Assembly (NCBI GenBank): GCA_002633025.1
Contig: NMRB01000702.1
Coordinates: forward strand, 217,509 to 281,508
DNA length: 64,000 nucleotides
Source: Notospermus geniculatus
Taxonomy: Eukaryota > Nemertea > Pilidiophora > Heteronemertea > Lineidae
Direction of reading: 5' to 3'
Positions 46,201 through 52,739 of this stretch are shown here, in pieces. The number at the start of each line of letters is the position of its first letter. Within the stretch, counting starts at the first letter, position 1. A program made the translations under genes and the position numbers. Below the pieces are notes generated by a model that worked only from the letters and a program-made list of their open reading frames with translations, did not search any database and was not told the DNA's origin.

Positions 46201-47717
46201 GCGGGCCTATTGACAAACGCCAAACCCGGCTGTGCATAAATTACTACCAGAAAATGGCGCATACTGGTCGCTAATGGCACGAGAATACAGTATAATTACG
46301 TTCTTTAGGCCTAGATGAGGCCTTCCCAATGGCAATTGGCTAAAGGGGCACTCTCTTTGAGCTGGTAACATATGGTTGTTGCCCACGTCTGGGTGACAGA
46401 AGTAACATTTTTCTTCTTGGAAAAATCTTTCAAACTATTGCCTAGTCTTTGATATGATATCCCTAATAATATCCTTGCAAAAAATTCCATGTGTAATTAT
46501 AAAACAAGAAATGTTTTAAAAAAACATCCGATCTCAGTCTTACATGTCTTAGAAGGCCTGTTAATAGTGTTAATGGAGTGGCTCTGTTCTGTACCTATAG
46601 GCCTAGTCAACAGTCTACGCTGCATGTGTGTCTGTGCAGCCTATGCGAGTGATAGACCTACATTCTATCAATATCAAAATAAAATGTCGATTCTCAATCT
46701 TGATCAAGCAAATTGAATACTGATAAAATCATTTGGATCTGGAAATTGAAATTGCCATCTGTAGGCTTTTGTAATACTTTACACAAAACAGTTCCCACTG
46801 CCTTGCGGCAGTATCACGCACAGCTGTCCTAGTAGTAGAGTAGTCTCATTTCCAATTTTCAAACTTCCTATTTTTTTACTTCTCGGGACAAACACCATAA
46901 AATGTAACCTTTTTAAGAAGTTTTTTTTGGATAATTTCTTCCCAAGCTAAGCAGCTGAAAAAAGACCCTTTTCCGGAGAAAATTGGAATGAGCATGCGGT
47001 TATGGTTGACCCCTGCTGTGTGGGGATGTGTGGGGGGGTGGGGGTGGAGGGGGGCCAATAATGGCTTAATATTGAGCCTTGATTTTTGGTGATGGTAGGC
47101 CGATCAGACCATTTCATCAGTCATGTCGGTTGGTCATTGGCAGATTAGTACTTAGTCAATCAGGTCAATTCACTGATAACGTATTCATCCCTGGGTTGGA
47201 CTTGGCGTGTGGCGTGGTGGCGCCGGCTGTCGGAAAAAAGTGGCAATACCGTGGCCCCTTTGACTTAAGTGTGAGTTTATCGTCCGAAACTTGGAATATC
47301 GTTACAAAAAATCGGGACTTCTCGAAGCCATCCGAGATGGGCGATTTTCTGACTTGCGTGTCTCCGACTTGGCGTTTTCTACTGTAGGCCTAGATAGAGT
47401 AGATAAGATAGACTTGAAGAATTGATACTTAATGATAGGCTAGCCTAGCTTGATACTTAATGATAGGCTAGCCTAGCTATAGGCCTAAACAACTGTTTAG
47501 TAGGCCCATGGTATGGAGGTATACCTCCATGGTAGGCCCTAGTAGTGCAATCAATGTGAATGTTCGGGGTTAGCCTAGCTGCCTAGCCCTAAAATAGGCC
47601 TAGGCCTAGGCCATGGCCAGCTTGGCCTAGGCCTACTACTACTAGAGATAGCACTTACCATCCATCTATGTACACACGGGCATTACTATCATCAGGGCAG
47701 TTCCTGCAATCATCCAT
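16167..47717 (-). CDS. PCYT2: ethanolamine-phosphate cytidylyltransferase
   Basis: Makes CDP-ethanolamine from CTP and phosphoethanolamine, the rate-setting step of the CDP-ethanolamine (Kennedy) route to phosphatidylethanolamine; the enzyme is cytosolic. Fourteen exons were joined by matching phases: 47717-47659, 42804-42762, 40382-40337, 37479-37394, 36962-36887, 30495-30426, 22539-22458, 21716-21578, 19606-19530, 19298-19221, 18814-18749, 18176-18114, 17810-17720 and 16278-16167. The two-domain layout is clear. The first nucleotidyl-transferase domain has FDIVHFGH, KYLVVGVHSDE and GCDFVAHGDD; the second has YTAGAFDLLHAGHVDF and NHPIMNLHERVMSVL. Both HxGH motifs are kept. The visible coding length is about 362 residues; with the missing exon it would be near 377, normal for the family. 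Two oddities: an exon between 30426 and 22539 was not found, and exon 17810-17720 is out of frame by one base. Confidence 0.5.
17720..17810 (-). CDS. PCYT2: PCYT2 exon 14, contains an apparent frameshift
   Basis: 91 bases between TTGAAG and GTAAGG. The entry frame gives DARKMGIFRVIDSKNKP; the family match then continues in another frame as LSTNDIIQRIVKHR. Phase 0 entry and phase 2 exit need a length of 3n+2, but 91 is 3n+1. The shift lies near 17761-17766 (AAACCC/CTATC on the minus strand). It could be a sequencing or assembly indel or a real lesion. Confidence 0.5.
18114..18176 (-). CDS. PCYT2: PCYT2 exon 13
   Basis: 63 bases, TTTTCAG to GAA|GTAAGT, encoding IDSVVHGSTPILPENGKDPY and E. It aligns with the HG.T.I.P...DPY segment. 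Confidence 0.5.
18749..18814 (-). CDS. PCYT2: PCYT2 exon 12
   Basis: 66 bases between TTTTCAG and GTATG, encoding YVSEVVIGAAYTLNKLTMAQ and LK. YVSEVVIGA.Y is the family signature. Confidence 0.5.
19221..19298 (-). CDS. PCYT2: PCYT2 exon 11
   Basis: 78 bases, phase 0 at both ends, VVNKYKGSNHPIMNLHERVM then SVLSIK. NxPIMNLHER is strongly conserved in PCYT2 domain 2. Confidence 0.5.
19530..19606 (-). CDS. PCYT2: PCYT2 exon 10: second HxGH motif
   Basis: 77 bases, AACAAG to CAG|GTAGG. The join reads LLHAGHVDFLEEAAKQGDYL, then IVGVHTDQ. The second HxGH is HAGH rather than the usual HIGH, still within the motif. Confidence 0.5.
19700..20110. repeat. dispersed AGCGGACACCTCT repeat
   Basis: 19708-19855 matches 27990-28170 (TAGCGGACAC..., TTCTATTCATTTTGACCTCT). 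The flanking part ends TTCGTTATAACGGGGTTAGA, resembling pogo-type MITE ends. Confidence 0.5.
20375..21180. mobile_element. TTAA element, family 'GGYTGGGGGCTACCTAT'
   Basis: TTAA GGCTGGGGGCTACCTATG at left and CTATAGGTAGCCCCCAACC TTAA at right, 806 bases. Its right TTAA is also the left TTAA of the next MITE. It lies in PCYT2 intron 9, between 21578 and 19606. Confidence 0.5.
21177..21432. mobile_element. TTAA MITE, family 'AGATAATATATCACG', copy 2
   Basis: Very similar to 5348-5603 through the whole length; abuts the 20375 element with one shared TTAA. Confidence 0.5.
21578..21716 (-). CDS. PCYT2: PCYT2 exon 9: start of second catalytic domain
   Basis: 139 bases after TTTCAG. It encodes GPDAKSPFTTVTHFIPTSNQ, a linker, then GDKIVYTAGAFDLL, ending at C|GTATC. 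The split His codon is completed by the next exon. Confidence 0.5.
21738..22115. repeat. dispersed GGGGAACCCGCATGACTGCA repeat, uninterrupted copy
   Basis: Matches 24648-24948 plus 25517-25575. At 22037-22038 it shows the uninterrupted form of the site that carries a 568-base insertion in the other copy. Confidence 0.5.
22458..22539 (-). CDS. PCYT2: PCYT2 exon 8 (exon 7 not found)
   Basis: 82 bases after CTTTTAG, encoding ILRMTKEHHQPNQEES and an acidic Glu-rich linker ending EISQ, then GTTTG. It needs a preceding exon ending in phase 2, which exon 6 does not supply alone in the expected family context. Confidence 0.5.
23120..24020 (+). mobile_element. ~1-kb element of ~115-bp units, copy 2
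   Basis: Has the internal units and the 3' end with AAAGCTCACAGGTGA. The 5' ATGAAATGGTCC start is missing. Confidence 0.5.
24648..25575. repeat. dispersed GGGGAACCCGCATGACTGCA repeat, interrupted copy
   Basis: Two halves (24648-24948, 25517-25575) are separated by an insertion that is absent at 22037. Confidence 0.5.
24949..25516. mobile_element. 568-base insertion carrying a 99-bp minisatellite
   Basis: TAGCTACGCTGG occurs near the left end and CCAGCGTAGCTA at the right end. In between, three full 99-bp units start at about 25120, 25219 and 25319, and a partial one at 25418 (TTTAAGTAGGTCAGTAGGTC). As 99 is a multiple of 3, one minus-strand frame stays open through the array by chance. Confidence 0.5.
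26267..26644. mobile_element. MITE with AGCTGTGTTTACACC ends
   Basis: AGCTGTGTTTACACCTGA at left and GGTGTAAACACAGCT at right, with inner GGATCCGGGTTAAA inverted words. No coding capacity. Confidence 0.5.
27280..27469. mobile_element. 174-bp hairpin element with 8-bp duplication ATGAATAT
   Basis: CACAGGGACTTGACGCGTAC at left pairs with the right end at 27461. ATGAATAT is repeated at 27280-27287 and 27462-27469. An 8-bp duplication fits hAT-type elements. Confidence 0.5.
28375..28562. repeat. foldback with AGAGCGCAGCACCTGAC arms
   Basis: AGAGCGCAGCACCTGAC pairs with GTCAGGTGCTGCGCTCT, and CAGCGTCACGACGTCCCG pairs with CGGGACGTCGTGACGCTG. Probably a small foldback MITE. Confidence 0.5.
28947..29213. 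mobile_element. MITE with CGTAACTCAC words, copy 3
   Basis: Ends ACAGTACAGGTCACAATTGA and its complement; the interior is in opposite orientation to the 13.9-kb and 15.0-kb copies. Confidence 0.5.
29300..29532. mobile_element. mariner-type MITE, TACTGTAAAGCA ends
   Basis: TACTGTAAAGCAGGAAAATTT at left and CTTGCTTTACAGTA at right, bordered by TA. The interior is rich in TTTCGCG words. Confidence 0.5.
29786..29916. mobile_element. AGCAAATGCTTTTACTT MITE, copy 1
   Basis: TGGGTCATATGAATAAAGAC, then AGCAAATGCTTTTACTT, and the inverse at the right. Related copies: 42840-43310 (interrupted), 43315-43432, 53524-53643, 55758-55845 and 62850-62965. Confidence 0.5.
30308..30405 (-). mobile_element. 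tRNA-derived SINE head
   Basis: On the minus strand TGGCGCAGTGG (A box) is followed by GGGTTCGCTCCCC (B box) at a tRNA-like spacing. It resembles the head at 62053. Confidence 0.5.
30426..30495 (-). CDS. PCYT2: PCYT2 exon 6
   Basis: 70 bases, TTTTCAG to ATACAG|GTTTG. It encodes DISHSNITGGDAYETQKRSG and RY. It exits with two bases of an Arg codon, so the next exon must start with one base. Confidence 0.5.
30792..31439. mobile_element. TTAA element, 'CTCTTTGASGCCC' ends
   Basis: TTAACTCTTTGAGGCCC at left and GGGCGTCAAAGAGTTAA at right. 648 bases, no coding frame of note. Confidence 0.5.
32180..33900. other. unassigned part of PCYT2 intron 5
   Basis: Low to moderate AT bias. No exon, inverted repeat pair or recognisable family was seen. 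Confidence 0.5.
33930..33997. other. assembly gap
   Basis: 68 N bases. Single Ns also occur at 11272, 41717, 55046 and 60295. Confidence 0.5.
34008..34170. repeat. hairpin of GTCGGGTGACATACC arms
   Basis: AATGTTGCCC...GTCGGGTGACATACC pairs with GGTATGTCACCCGACAT...GGGCAACATT. GGGACATGTC and GTACGAGATA words recur near 34575-34670, suggesting a larger damaged foldback. Confidence 0.5.
34866..35261. mobile_element. 378-bp foldback with 9-bp duplication GGTTAGGCC, nested
   Basis: Element 34875-35252 runs TAAACTCCCTACGCAGTTGT to its complement with arms of about 105 bases. GGTTAGGCC lies at 34866-34874 and 35253-35261. It is inserted inside another hairpin element whose uninterrupted relative is at 57843-57968. 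Confidence 0.5.
35715..36015 (+). mobile_element. tRNA-derived SINE
   Basis: TGGTCGAGCGG (A box) and GGGTTCGATCCAC (B box) are spaced like a tRNA with a long variable arm, followed by a ~200-base body and an ATCTATCTATCTA tail. Confidence 0.5.
36887..36962 (-). CDS. PCYT2: PCYT2 exon 5
   Basis: 76 bases after TTTCAG, encoding LVEASPYFYDVSFLDEIGCD and FVAHG, then GGTG|GTAAG. It matches the CDF.VHG segment of domain 1. Confidence 0.5.
37394..37479 (-). CDS. PCYT2: PCYT2 exon 4
   Basis: 86 bases. With the previous exon it reads HSDEDITANKGPP, then ERYRVIRAIKWVDQ. KGPP and the ERY..IRAIKWVD helix are family hallmarks. Confidence 0.5.
37659..37890 (+). repeat. dispersed repeats including a CTGANGA-stem-GAAA motif
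   Basis: 37659-37765 matches 47301-47385 (CGGGACTTCTYGAAG..., GATTTTCTGACTTG). 37839-37872 has CTGAAGA, a GACCC/GGGTC stem and GAAA, as at 2789-2936. Confidence 0.5.
38402..39112. mobile_element. MITE with TAAAGCGAAATATTTTCGC ends, nested
   Basis: ACCATAAAGCGAAATATTTT at left and ATATTTCGCTTTACGGT at right. Inside, GGGGTCTAA (about 38808) and TTAGACCCC (about 39017) bound a second unit rich in GGTAGTCC words. Confidence 0.5.
39405..39680. mobile_element. TTAA MITE, 'AGGCCTAGAAAAGCA' ends
   Basis: TTAA AGGCCTAGAAAAGCA at left and TGCTTTTCTAGGCCT TTAA at right. The arms contain CGGCGGCGTTTACCTGCAGG. A related right half ends at 27234. Confidence 0.5.
40337..40382 (-). CDS. PCYT2: PCYT2 exon 3
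   Basis: 46 bases between TTGCAG and GTAAG, encoding AKALGKYLVVGVHSD plus one base. This is the beta-strand and loop after the HxGH helix. Confidence 0.5.
40962..41470 (+). mobile_element. ~1-kb element of ~115-bp units, 3'-truncated copy
   Basis: Intact ATGAAATGGTCCATGGACCA start and three units, then breaks off in ACACGTTTAT. It lies in PCYT2 intron 2. Confidence 0.5.
42762..42804 (-). CDS. PCYT2: PCYT2 exon 2: first HxGH motif
   Basis: 43 bases after TTTCAG and before GTATG, encoding FDIVHFGHANAMRQ. HFGH is the CTP-binding catalytic motif of domain 1. Confidence 0.5.
42911..43248. mobile_element. TTAA MITE, 'AGYGATGTA' ends, nested
   Basis: TTAA AGCGATGTACGCGAG at left and CTCGCGACTACATCACT TTAA at right. 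It splits a copy of the AGCAAATGCTTTTACTT MITE whose halves end at 42910 and resume at 43249. Confidence 0.5.
43706..44763 (+). mobile_element. ~1-kb element of ~115-bp units, full copy
   Basis: ATGAAATGGTCCATGGACCA start, four or five internal units, a unique 3' part (CACCTGGAGGCCAAGCCAAG), and the AGCTCACAGGTGAGCT hairpin end. Confidence 0.5.
45051..45598. mobile_element. DNA element with ACCGTATTTTCC...GGCGCACC ends
   Basis: Left ACCGTATTTTCCTGACTATA and right GCCTTATAGTCCGAAAAATACGG, with repeated TATAAGGCGCACC inside. This terminal motif is common in animal DNA transposon relics. No transposase. Confidence 0.5.
45934..46296. repeat. foldback with ~130-bp near-identical arms
   Basis: ACTGTATTCTCGTGCCATTA to CATTTGAGGTAACCATG is inverted at 46158-46293; the spacer is about 90 bases. 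No target duplication seen. Confidence 0.5.
47390..47650. repeat. AGGCCTA/GGCTAGCC low-complexity tract
   Basis: Reiterated TAGGCCTA, GCTAGCCTA and GGCCTAGGCC words just downstream of PCYT2 exon 1 in intron 1. Confidence 0.5.
47659..47717 (-). CDS. PCYT2: PCYT2 exon 1 (start)
   Basis: ATG 47717-47715. It encodes MDDCRNCPDDSNARVYIDG and two bases, ending GGATG|GTAAG. The spliced product continues CFDIVHFGH, as expected for the family. Confidence 0.5.
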
Positions 47718-47903
47718 CCTTGTCTGTATGTGAACCAGCGCAGAATCCACTTCCACACTCCTTTCTTCTTTTCTACTAACTACCGTACAGCATGCACTAC
47801 GAACTGCTAATGATGTGAACGATGTGGCCGCAGCGTTCTTCTACTATAGAGAGCAGCACCGTATAGAACTTGGTTACCGAAAATAGATTGTGATAATATC
47901 ACG
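47718..47903. promoter_or_regulatory. candidate shared upstream region of PCYT2
   Basis: 186 bases between the PCYT2 start codon (minus) and an ATG in good context on the plus strand at 47904. No TATA box stands out. A bidirectional promoter is only an inference, as the plus-strand partner is unproven. Confidence 0.5.
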
Positions 47904-48116
47904 ATGGCAGACGACAACACAATACCCCCTCTTTATGAAAACTGGGTCGGCAGATCAGGCGGACAGGTCTTCAATTCAAGGCACTGTGTGTCAGAACTCC
48001 TGAAGAGTGTGATTTCCTTGCTGCGTTCGCGTTTGGACTGTATAGTAGGCCTAGATCTATGCAATGCAACATGCCAATCCACGCTCAATTCTCATTGGCA
48101 TATGTGGGCTAAATAA
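47904..48116 (+). other. possible first exon of a divergent gene, unrecognised
   Basis: An open frame of 70 codons starting MADDNTIPPLYENWVGRSGG. The ATG has A at -3 and G at +4. No family is recognised and no clear donor or downstream exon was found, so it may be a chance frame. It lies 186 bases upstream of the PCYT2 start codon. Confidence 0.5.
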
Positions 48117-48119
48117 TTA

Positions 48120-51020
48120 CTAAACCAGGTCATCAGCAATCGTAATTGATACAGATGTGAACGTCTATCTTACATGTACCGTACTTATCTGCCCTGACTG
48201 GCCCAAAGTGTAGACACTGTCACTGGGCCAAAAAGGACACGAAATCATATCAGCCCTAGCCTATCGGACGGCGTGGCAGAAATCAAATAGATAACACCAT
48301 AGAATAAATATCAACATGAATAGTACCGGTAATTGATATGAGATAGATAACGCTGGGTTAGGCCCTAATTTTTGGCAACTGAACGGATGTGATACGGTAC
48401 GGTACGGACTGATACCGCTCTAGACTGCTGGTCCCCTCGAGGACAGGGGACCAAGCCTCGACCGGGCCTTTTTCGTCGCTCAGGGGGTCGATTTATTAGG
48501 CCCCTACATCTTATCCATCGAATTTCGTCGAATCGTGGTCTAGGCCTAACCCAAACCGGTGTCTCATAATTATTTATTGACGATAACATTAGGCCTATAA
48601 CACACAGGTCATGAACTTTTCTATTGAGAGGCATTGTGGGTAGGGCCTACTCTTGTCAACTATGCACGGGCTACTATAGTCGGCCTACTTTTGTCAAAGC
48701 CATGCGCGCCAAGATACCTGGGTAGGCCTATGTCCATTGATAAAATTGAGGGGGAAATGATAAACATTTAGTAGAAAGGAACTGAGAACCGAGCCTACTT
48801 TGGGAAAAGTAGGTGAGAAACCAGCTGCTTATATTACCAGAAGTGTCTTGCTCAAGAACCCACAACACACACAAGTTCGAAGCGTTTGATCCGTCGCAGC
48901 TTTGTAGGCTACAGGCGGCGCGCCAATGAACTCGGCAGTATTAGAGGCCTACTGATAGAGAATGACGTTTGTTTTGAGAATTTTTTGTTGTCCCACTATT
49001 AAAATTGACATTATAGAAATTTGCCATTCACTTCACTCAGAGCACATATATATTGTGACTGCACGTGACCAGAAATAATGTCACGCCCGAGCGGTAAGGC
49101 GGACCTTATTTGGAAGAGTAGAGAGAAGGTAACGTGGCTTGGAAGGATAACAGAGTCAACACAAGACAGGAAATTTAATTGAATTTGATTATTGTCTTAA
49201 CTTATTTATTGATAGATACTGAGCAATGATAGATACTGAGCAATCATTCAATACATATGTACACCAAAACAATTGTATTCATTTCCTATTCAGTCATCAT
49301 TAATTATTTATTTACACATGTATTCAGAAGCTTGGCTCATTAGCATATCTAATGAATCATATCATTATGGCTCATTAGCATAACTAATGAAAATCTCAAT
49401 GGGCTAACTGACACAGACACACACGTACCTATGTCAAGGTAAACCAGAGAGAAACTCCCTTCCTGTTGCTGGCTTTCAAGGGCCGAGCTAGGTCTGGAGT
49501 GGAATCGGGGTGGAACCACCAATTCGAAATTCGCGCCCACGCATTCCGGTATTTATAGATTTTCTAACAGTGCAGGCGTAGAGATACAAATAGTCCGTGA
49601 CGTCACGGAGATTAATTTTACAATTTACAACGGTGGTTAAAAGAGAATTGACCTAGAAAGATTAAATCATCCAAAATCGTAATCACTAGGCCCTAAAATT
49701 CTGACATTAGTAACAATAAAGACATGTAAAAAGGTCACGTAGTTCGTTGGCACTTCTTGCGTTAGGCCTAAAATAACAATGCGCGACATCTTGAATTCGC
49801 GGCGTAAACATCAAAATGTCCAGAAGTTCGAAGGGTCGCTCCGACAAAAAGACCAAAAGCTACGTTCCTACTGAACGGATCGAGCCGAAATTTACAGACA
49901 AGAATTAGAGATGTCTTATCTAAATAAACTTTGGGAACTTTTTCCCTAAAACTCGAAATAGACATCACAAAAGGATGAAGAAAGTCAATGTAAACAGAGC
50001 GGAGCAACGTAACAGCTGCAGCCGTAGGCCTATGTAAAATTAACAAGAAATGTTGATGGAAGCACCCTGATTTGGATGTGGAGTTACTAGTAACCTTGGC
50101 GAATTATAGGCCTACTTGTATAATTCCTCCGAACTGACCTTGAAGATCAAAGGTCAAGTCGTCGATAAGGTTGTAGCTTTCAGTGTTAAAGCGAACTAAT
50201 CGCACAAGTAAAGAATGAACTGAAAGATAATTTCGCATCCCGCGAAATAACGAAACCCAGTTCTGTGATTTTTCATGATTTTTCCATCCGGGTCCCACCT
50301 ATTGGAGGATCGTGGTACCAATCTAGACTTTTCATTGTGAATTTTCCCTCTGCGCATGTGGAAGCGATGTTTCGTGATGACAAAATCCAATCTCGTACCT
50401 AGAGATTAGTTACGCTTGGCCGGGGGTTGGATGTCGCTCCACTAATCTCTGGAGACTGCTACCGACTGCATGTACGTCGGGGTTTCCAAGACACGTGTTT
50501 CACGGCGCATTAGTATAATAATTTTTGCCCGTTTCACCTCAAGTTTATGGTGCTTCAAGTAGTTCTTTGTTTTTCTCCATTCTTTCGAACTGGTCGAACC
50601 ATCAGAAAATGCGGAAGGGAACGGAAGAGGGAACGAGGTTGGTTTCATGAATGAAACACATGCGCAGAGGGGCATATGTTTTGTGGACTGGTCCCCTGTC
50701 GTAGTTCTCGCTTTACTACTACGACAGGCATTTTGAACGCCAATGCATACGTGTGTCAGAAAACAGGCAAACATGGCGGACGCGGCCTGTCGTAGTAGTG
50801 GAGGAACGGAGCGATACGACAGGGGACCAGTCTATATGTTTTGGGGATGTCTGATCAAGTCTATTTATATACGGAGTGATGGCATCATGACATCGTATCG
50901 CGTTCTAACCGCCCAAGATGATAAACTGCACTAAAAGACGTTTTTCACAGTAGTGTGTCTAGCACGTAGATCTTATACGTGACGGAAGACAATAAAAAAA
51001 GTTTGAAATCAAACTTTTTT
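48120..51020. other. intergenic region between PCYT2 and the FAS1 gene, left part
   Basis: No gene recognised. It contains a GGTCCCCTGTCGTAGT/ACTACGACAG inverted pair around 50690-50830 and TTAGCATATCTAATGAATCA words near 49335-49395. Confidence 0.5.
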
Positions 51021-51025
51021 CGGAG

Positions 51026-51415
51026 TTAAAGCGAATGGCTCGCGGGGTTTGTTGACAGTTGTTTGTTGACATGTACTCAAAATCAAGCGCCGTTTTGAGA
51101 AAAAGGCGAAAGAAGGATTTTAGTTTAATGGGAAATGCATTAGACAGCCAAACTTCGGAGGCGTATTCTGCAAAATCTACCGCTTCGAAATCAATGTGAA
51201 TAGCACAAAATGTACATTTTGACCGACTGAATTTGAAACTGTCATTAACCCATTTTAACAAATTTTTAATGGAACCTCGTCCTCAGTGTTTACGTTCGCA
51301 TGTGTGCACAGGTTTTGCATATGGCTGGAGCACGGCTTTGCCTGAAGGCGAGATTCACTCTCTACGGGAGGTACCACCAAAAATGAAAACAAACCCCGCG
51401 AGCCATTTGCTTTAA
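51026..51415. mobile_element. TTAA-flanked MITE, family 'AAGCGAATGGCTCGCGG', copy 2
   Basis: TTAA at 51026-51029 and 51412-51415, same terminal repeats as 1618-2006, interior in reverse orientation. Confidence 0.5.
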
Positions 51416-52260
51416 CTTCTGGAGTTGTCCACACGAGGTTCAGCCAGCAAAAAAGCGGACTTAAAATGTCACATTCGTCGGGCTGCGATTCGTTCCTCAA
51501 CACTTCCTGCAAGGCGTAGTTTTCCCTGGTATCTGGTACATGCAGGTCCATTGTGCAAGACCTGCATTTTTTACCGGATGTGGTCGTCAGAGAGCTAATT
51601 AGTTCATAATTAGTCGTATCACGCGGTTCTCCGGTTCCCGTTTCTTTAGAAAATTAAATTGCATGTTATTAGTGTAGTTGGCAAGTTCATTTGATAATTG
51701 GGTGTCAATCAAAAACATTAATTGACAAGGCGCCCGCCAATCTTACAAGACCTGGGTTATGAACTTTTCCAAATTTTTGTTTGAATGTCATTTCTGGCGA
51801 ACATCATGTATTTTTAAGACTTAATTCAATTTTTGCGGGCTTTAAAGACGAATTAACTACAGATTTCTTGGAAAGGAAATTTTGTGTCTTCCAAGACGAC
51901 ACCGTTTGCAGGCAACCGAGAATAACTACAAGAAAAACAATGGAATCTATTTGGCCTAGATATTTCGTATATCACTGTCGGTGCCCCTTTTTTTGAACAG
52001 AGTGTATAAGTAATGGGGTAACTGTAAGACATGCAAAAAGAGCGTCGTTTTCACAAGAACTGAAGTGAACATTGTACGTTTGAACACCACCACTTGACTT
52101 TTGCGCTCCCAATCACCAACTTTGTCCTATTTGGATGCTTCTAGAATTTGTAAACATTTTACCCAGTTTTGCCAAAGAAATCTCTACACCGGCATCATTC
52201 TTGAAGTGCGGACCTCCTGCCCTTTGGACGACAGGATAAGTGATAAGGGACTCTGAAACG

Positions 52261-52739
52261 ATGTTGAAGATTTTATTGCTCTGCCTTGTTGCAGCGTTCG
52301 TCTTGACGGTGACGGAAGCTCGACAGCGCGGACAATGGCGTCACGGCTACGACGGAAATAGCGGAAATAGCCGGGGTAATGGACGACAAGACCAACGCCC
52401 TTTCGGCCGAACTGGTGAGGATTGGGACGATGATCTAGAAGTGGACTGGCCAAATGCTGACGATTTTGACTGGGATGACATTGAAATTGACCGACGCTCG
52501 AATAACTGGCGCAGAAATCGCCGAAACAGGGGCCGATTTGGCTTCTTGGATGGCAGCGATGACTTGGATTGGCTGCCAATGGGAAGGCGAAGCAGGGGGC
52601 GCCGCCGTGGTCGAGGTCGCGGAAGGGGTAACGCCAGGAGAATTGATTTGGCACTTGTTGAGGATGAACTGCCTACATTGGATACGGACACCGATCTTGG
52701 ATTCAGAAGGCGAAATCCCACAAACGGCGGACGGCGAGG
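52261..52739 (+). CDS. FAS1 gene exon 1: signal peptide and low-complexity region
   Basis: 159 codons plus GG before GTAAGT. A hydrophobic leader is followed by RQRGQW, repeated DWDD/DWP/DFDWDD segments, RRNRRNRGR, and RGRRRGRGRGRGNARR. Acidic and basic blocks alternate. No folded domain is recognised. Confidence 0.5.

Noticed and set aside
52184-52721. Long minus-strand frames opposite FAS1 exon 1
   Set aside because: These are mirror frames of an Arg/Gly/Asp-rich exon; the plus strand has the signal peptide, donor and downstream exons.
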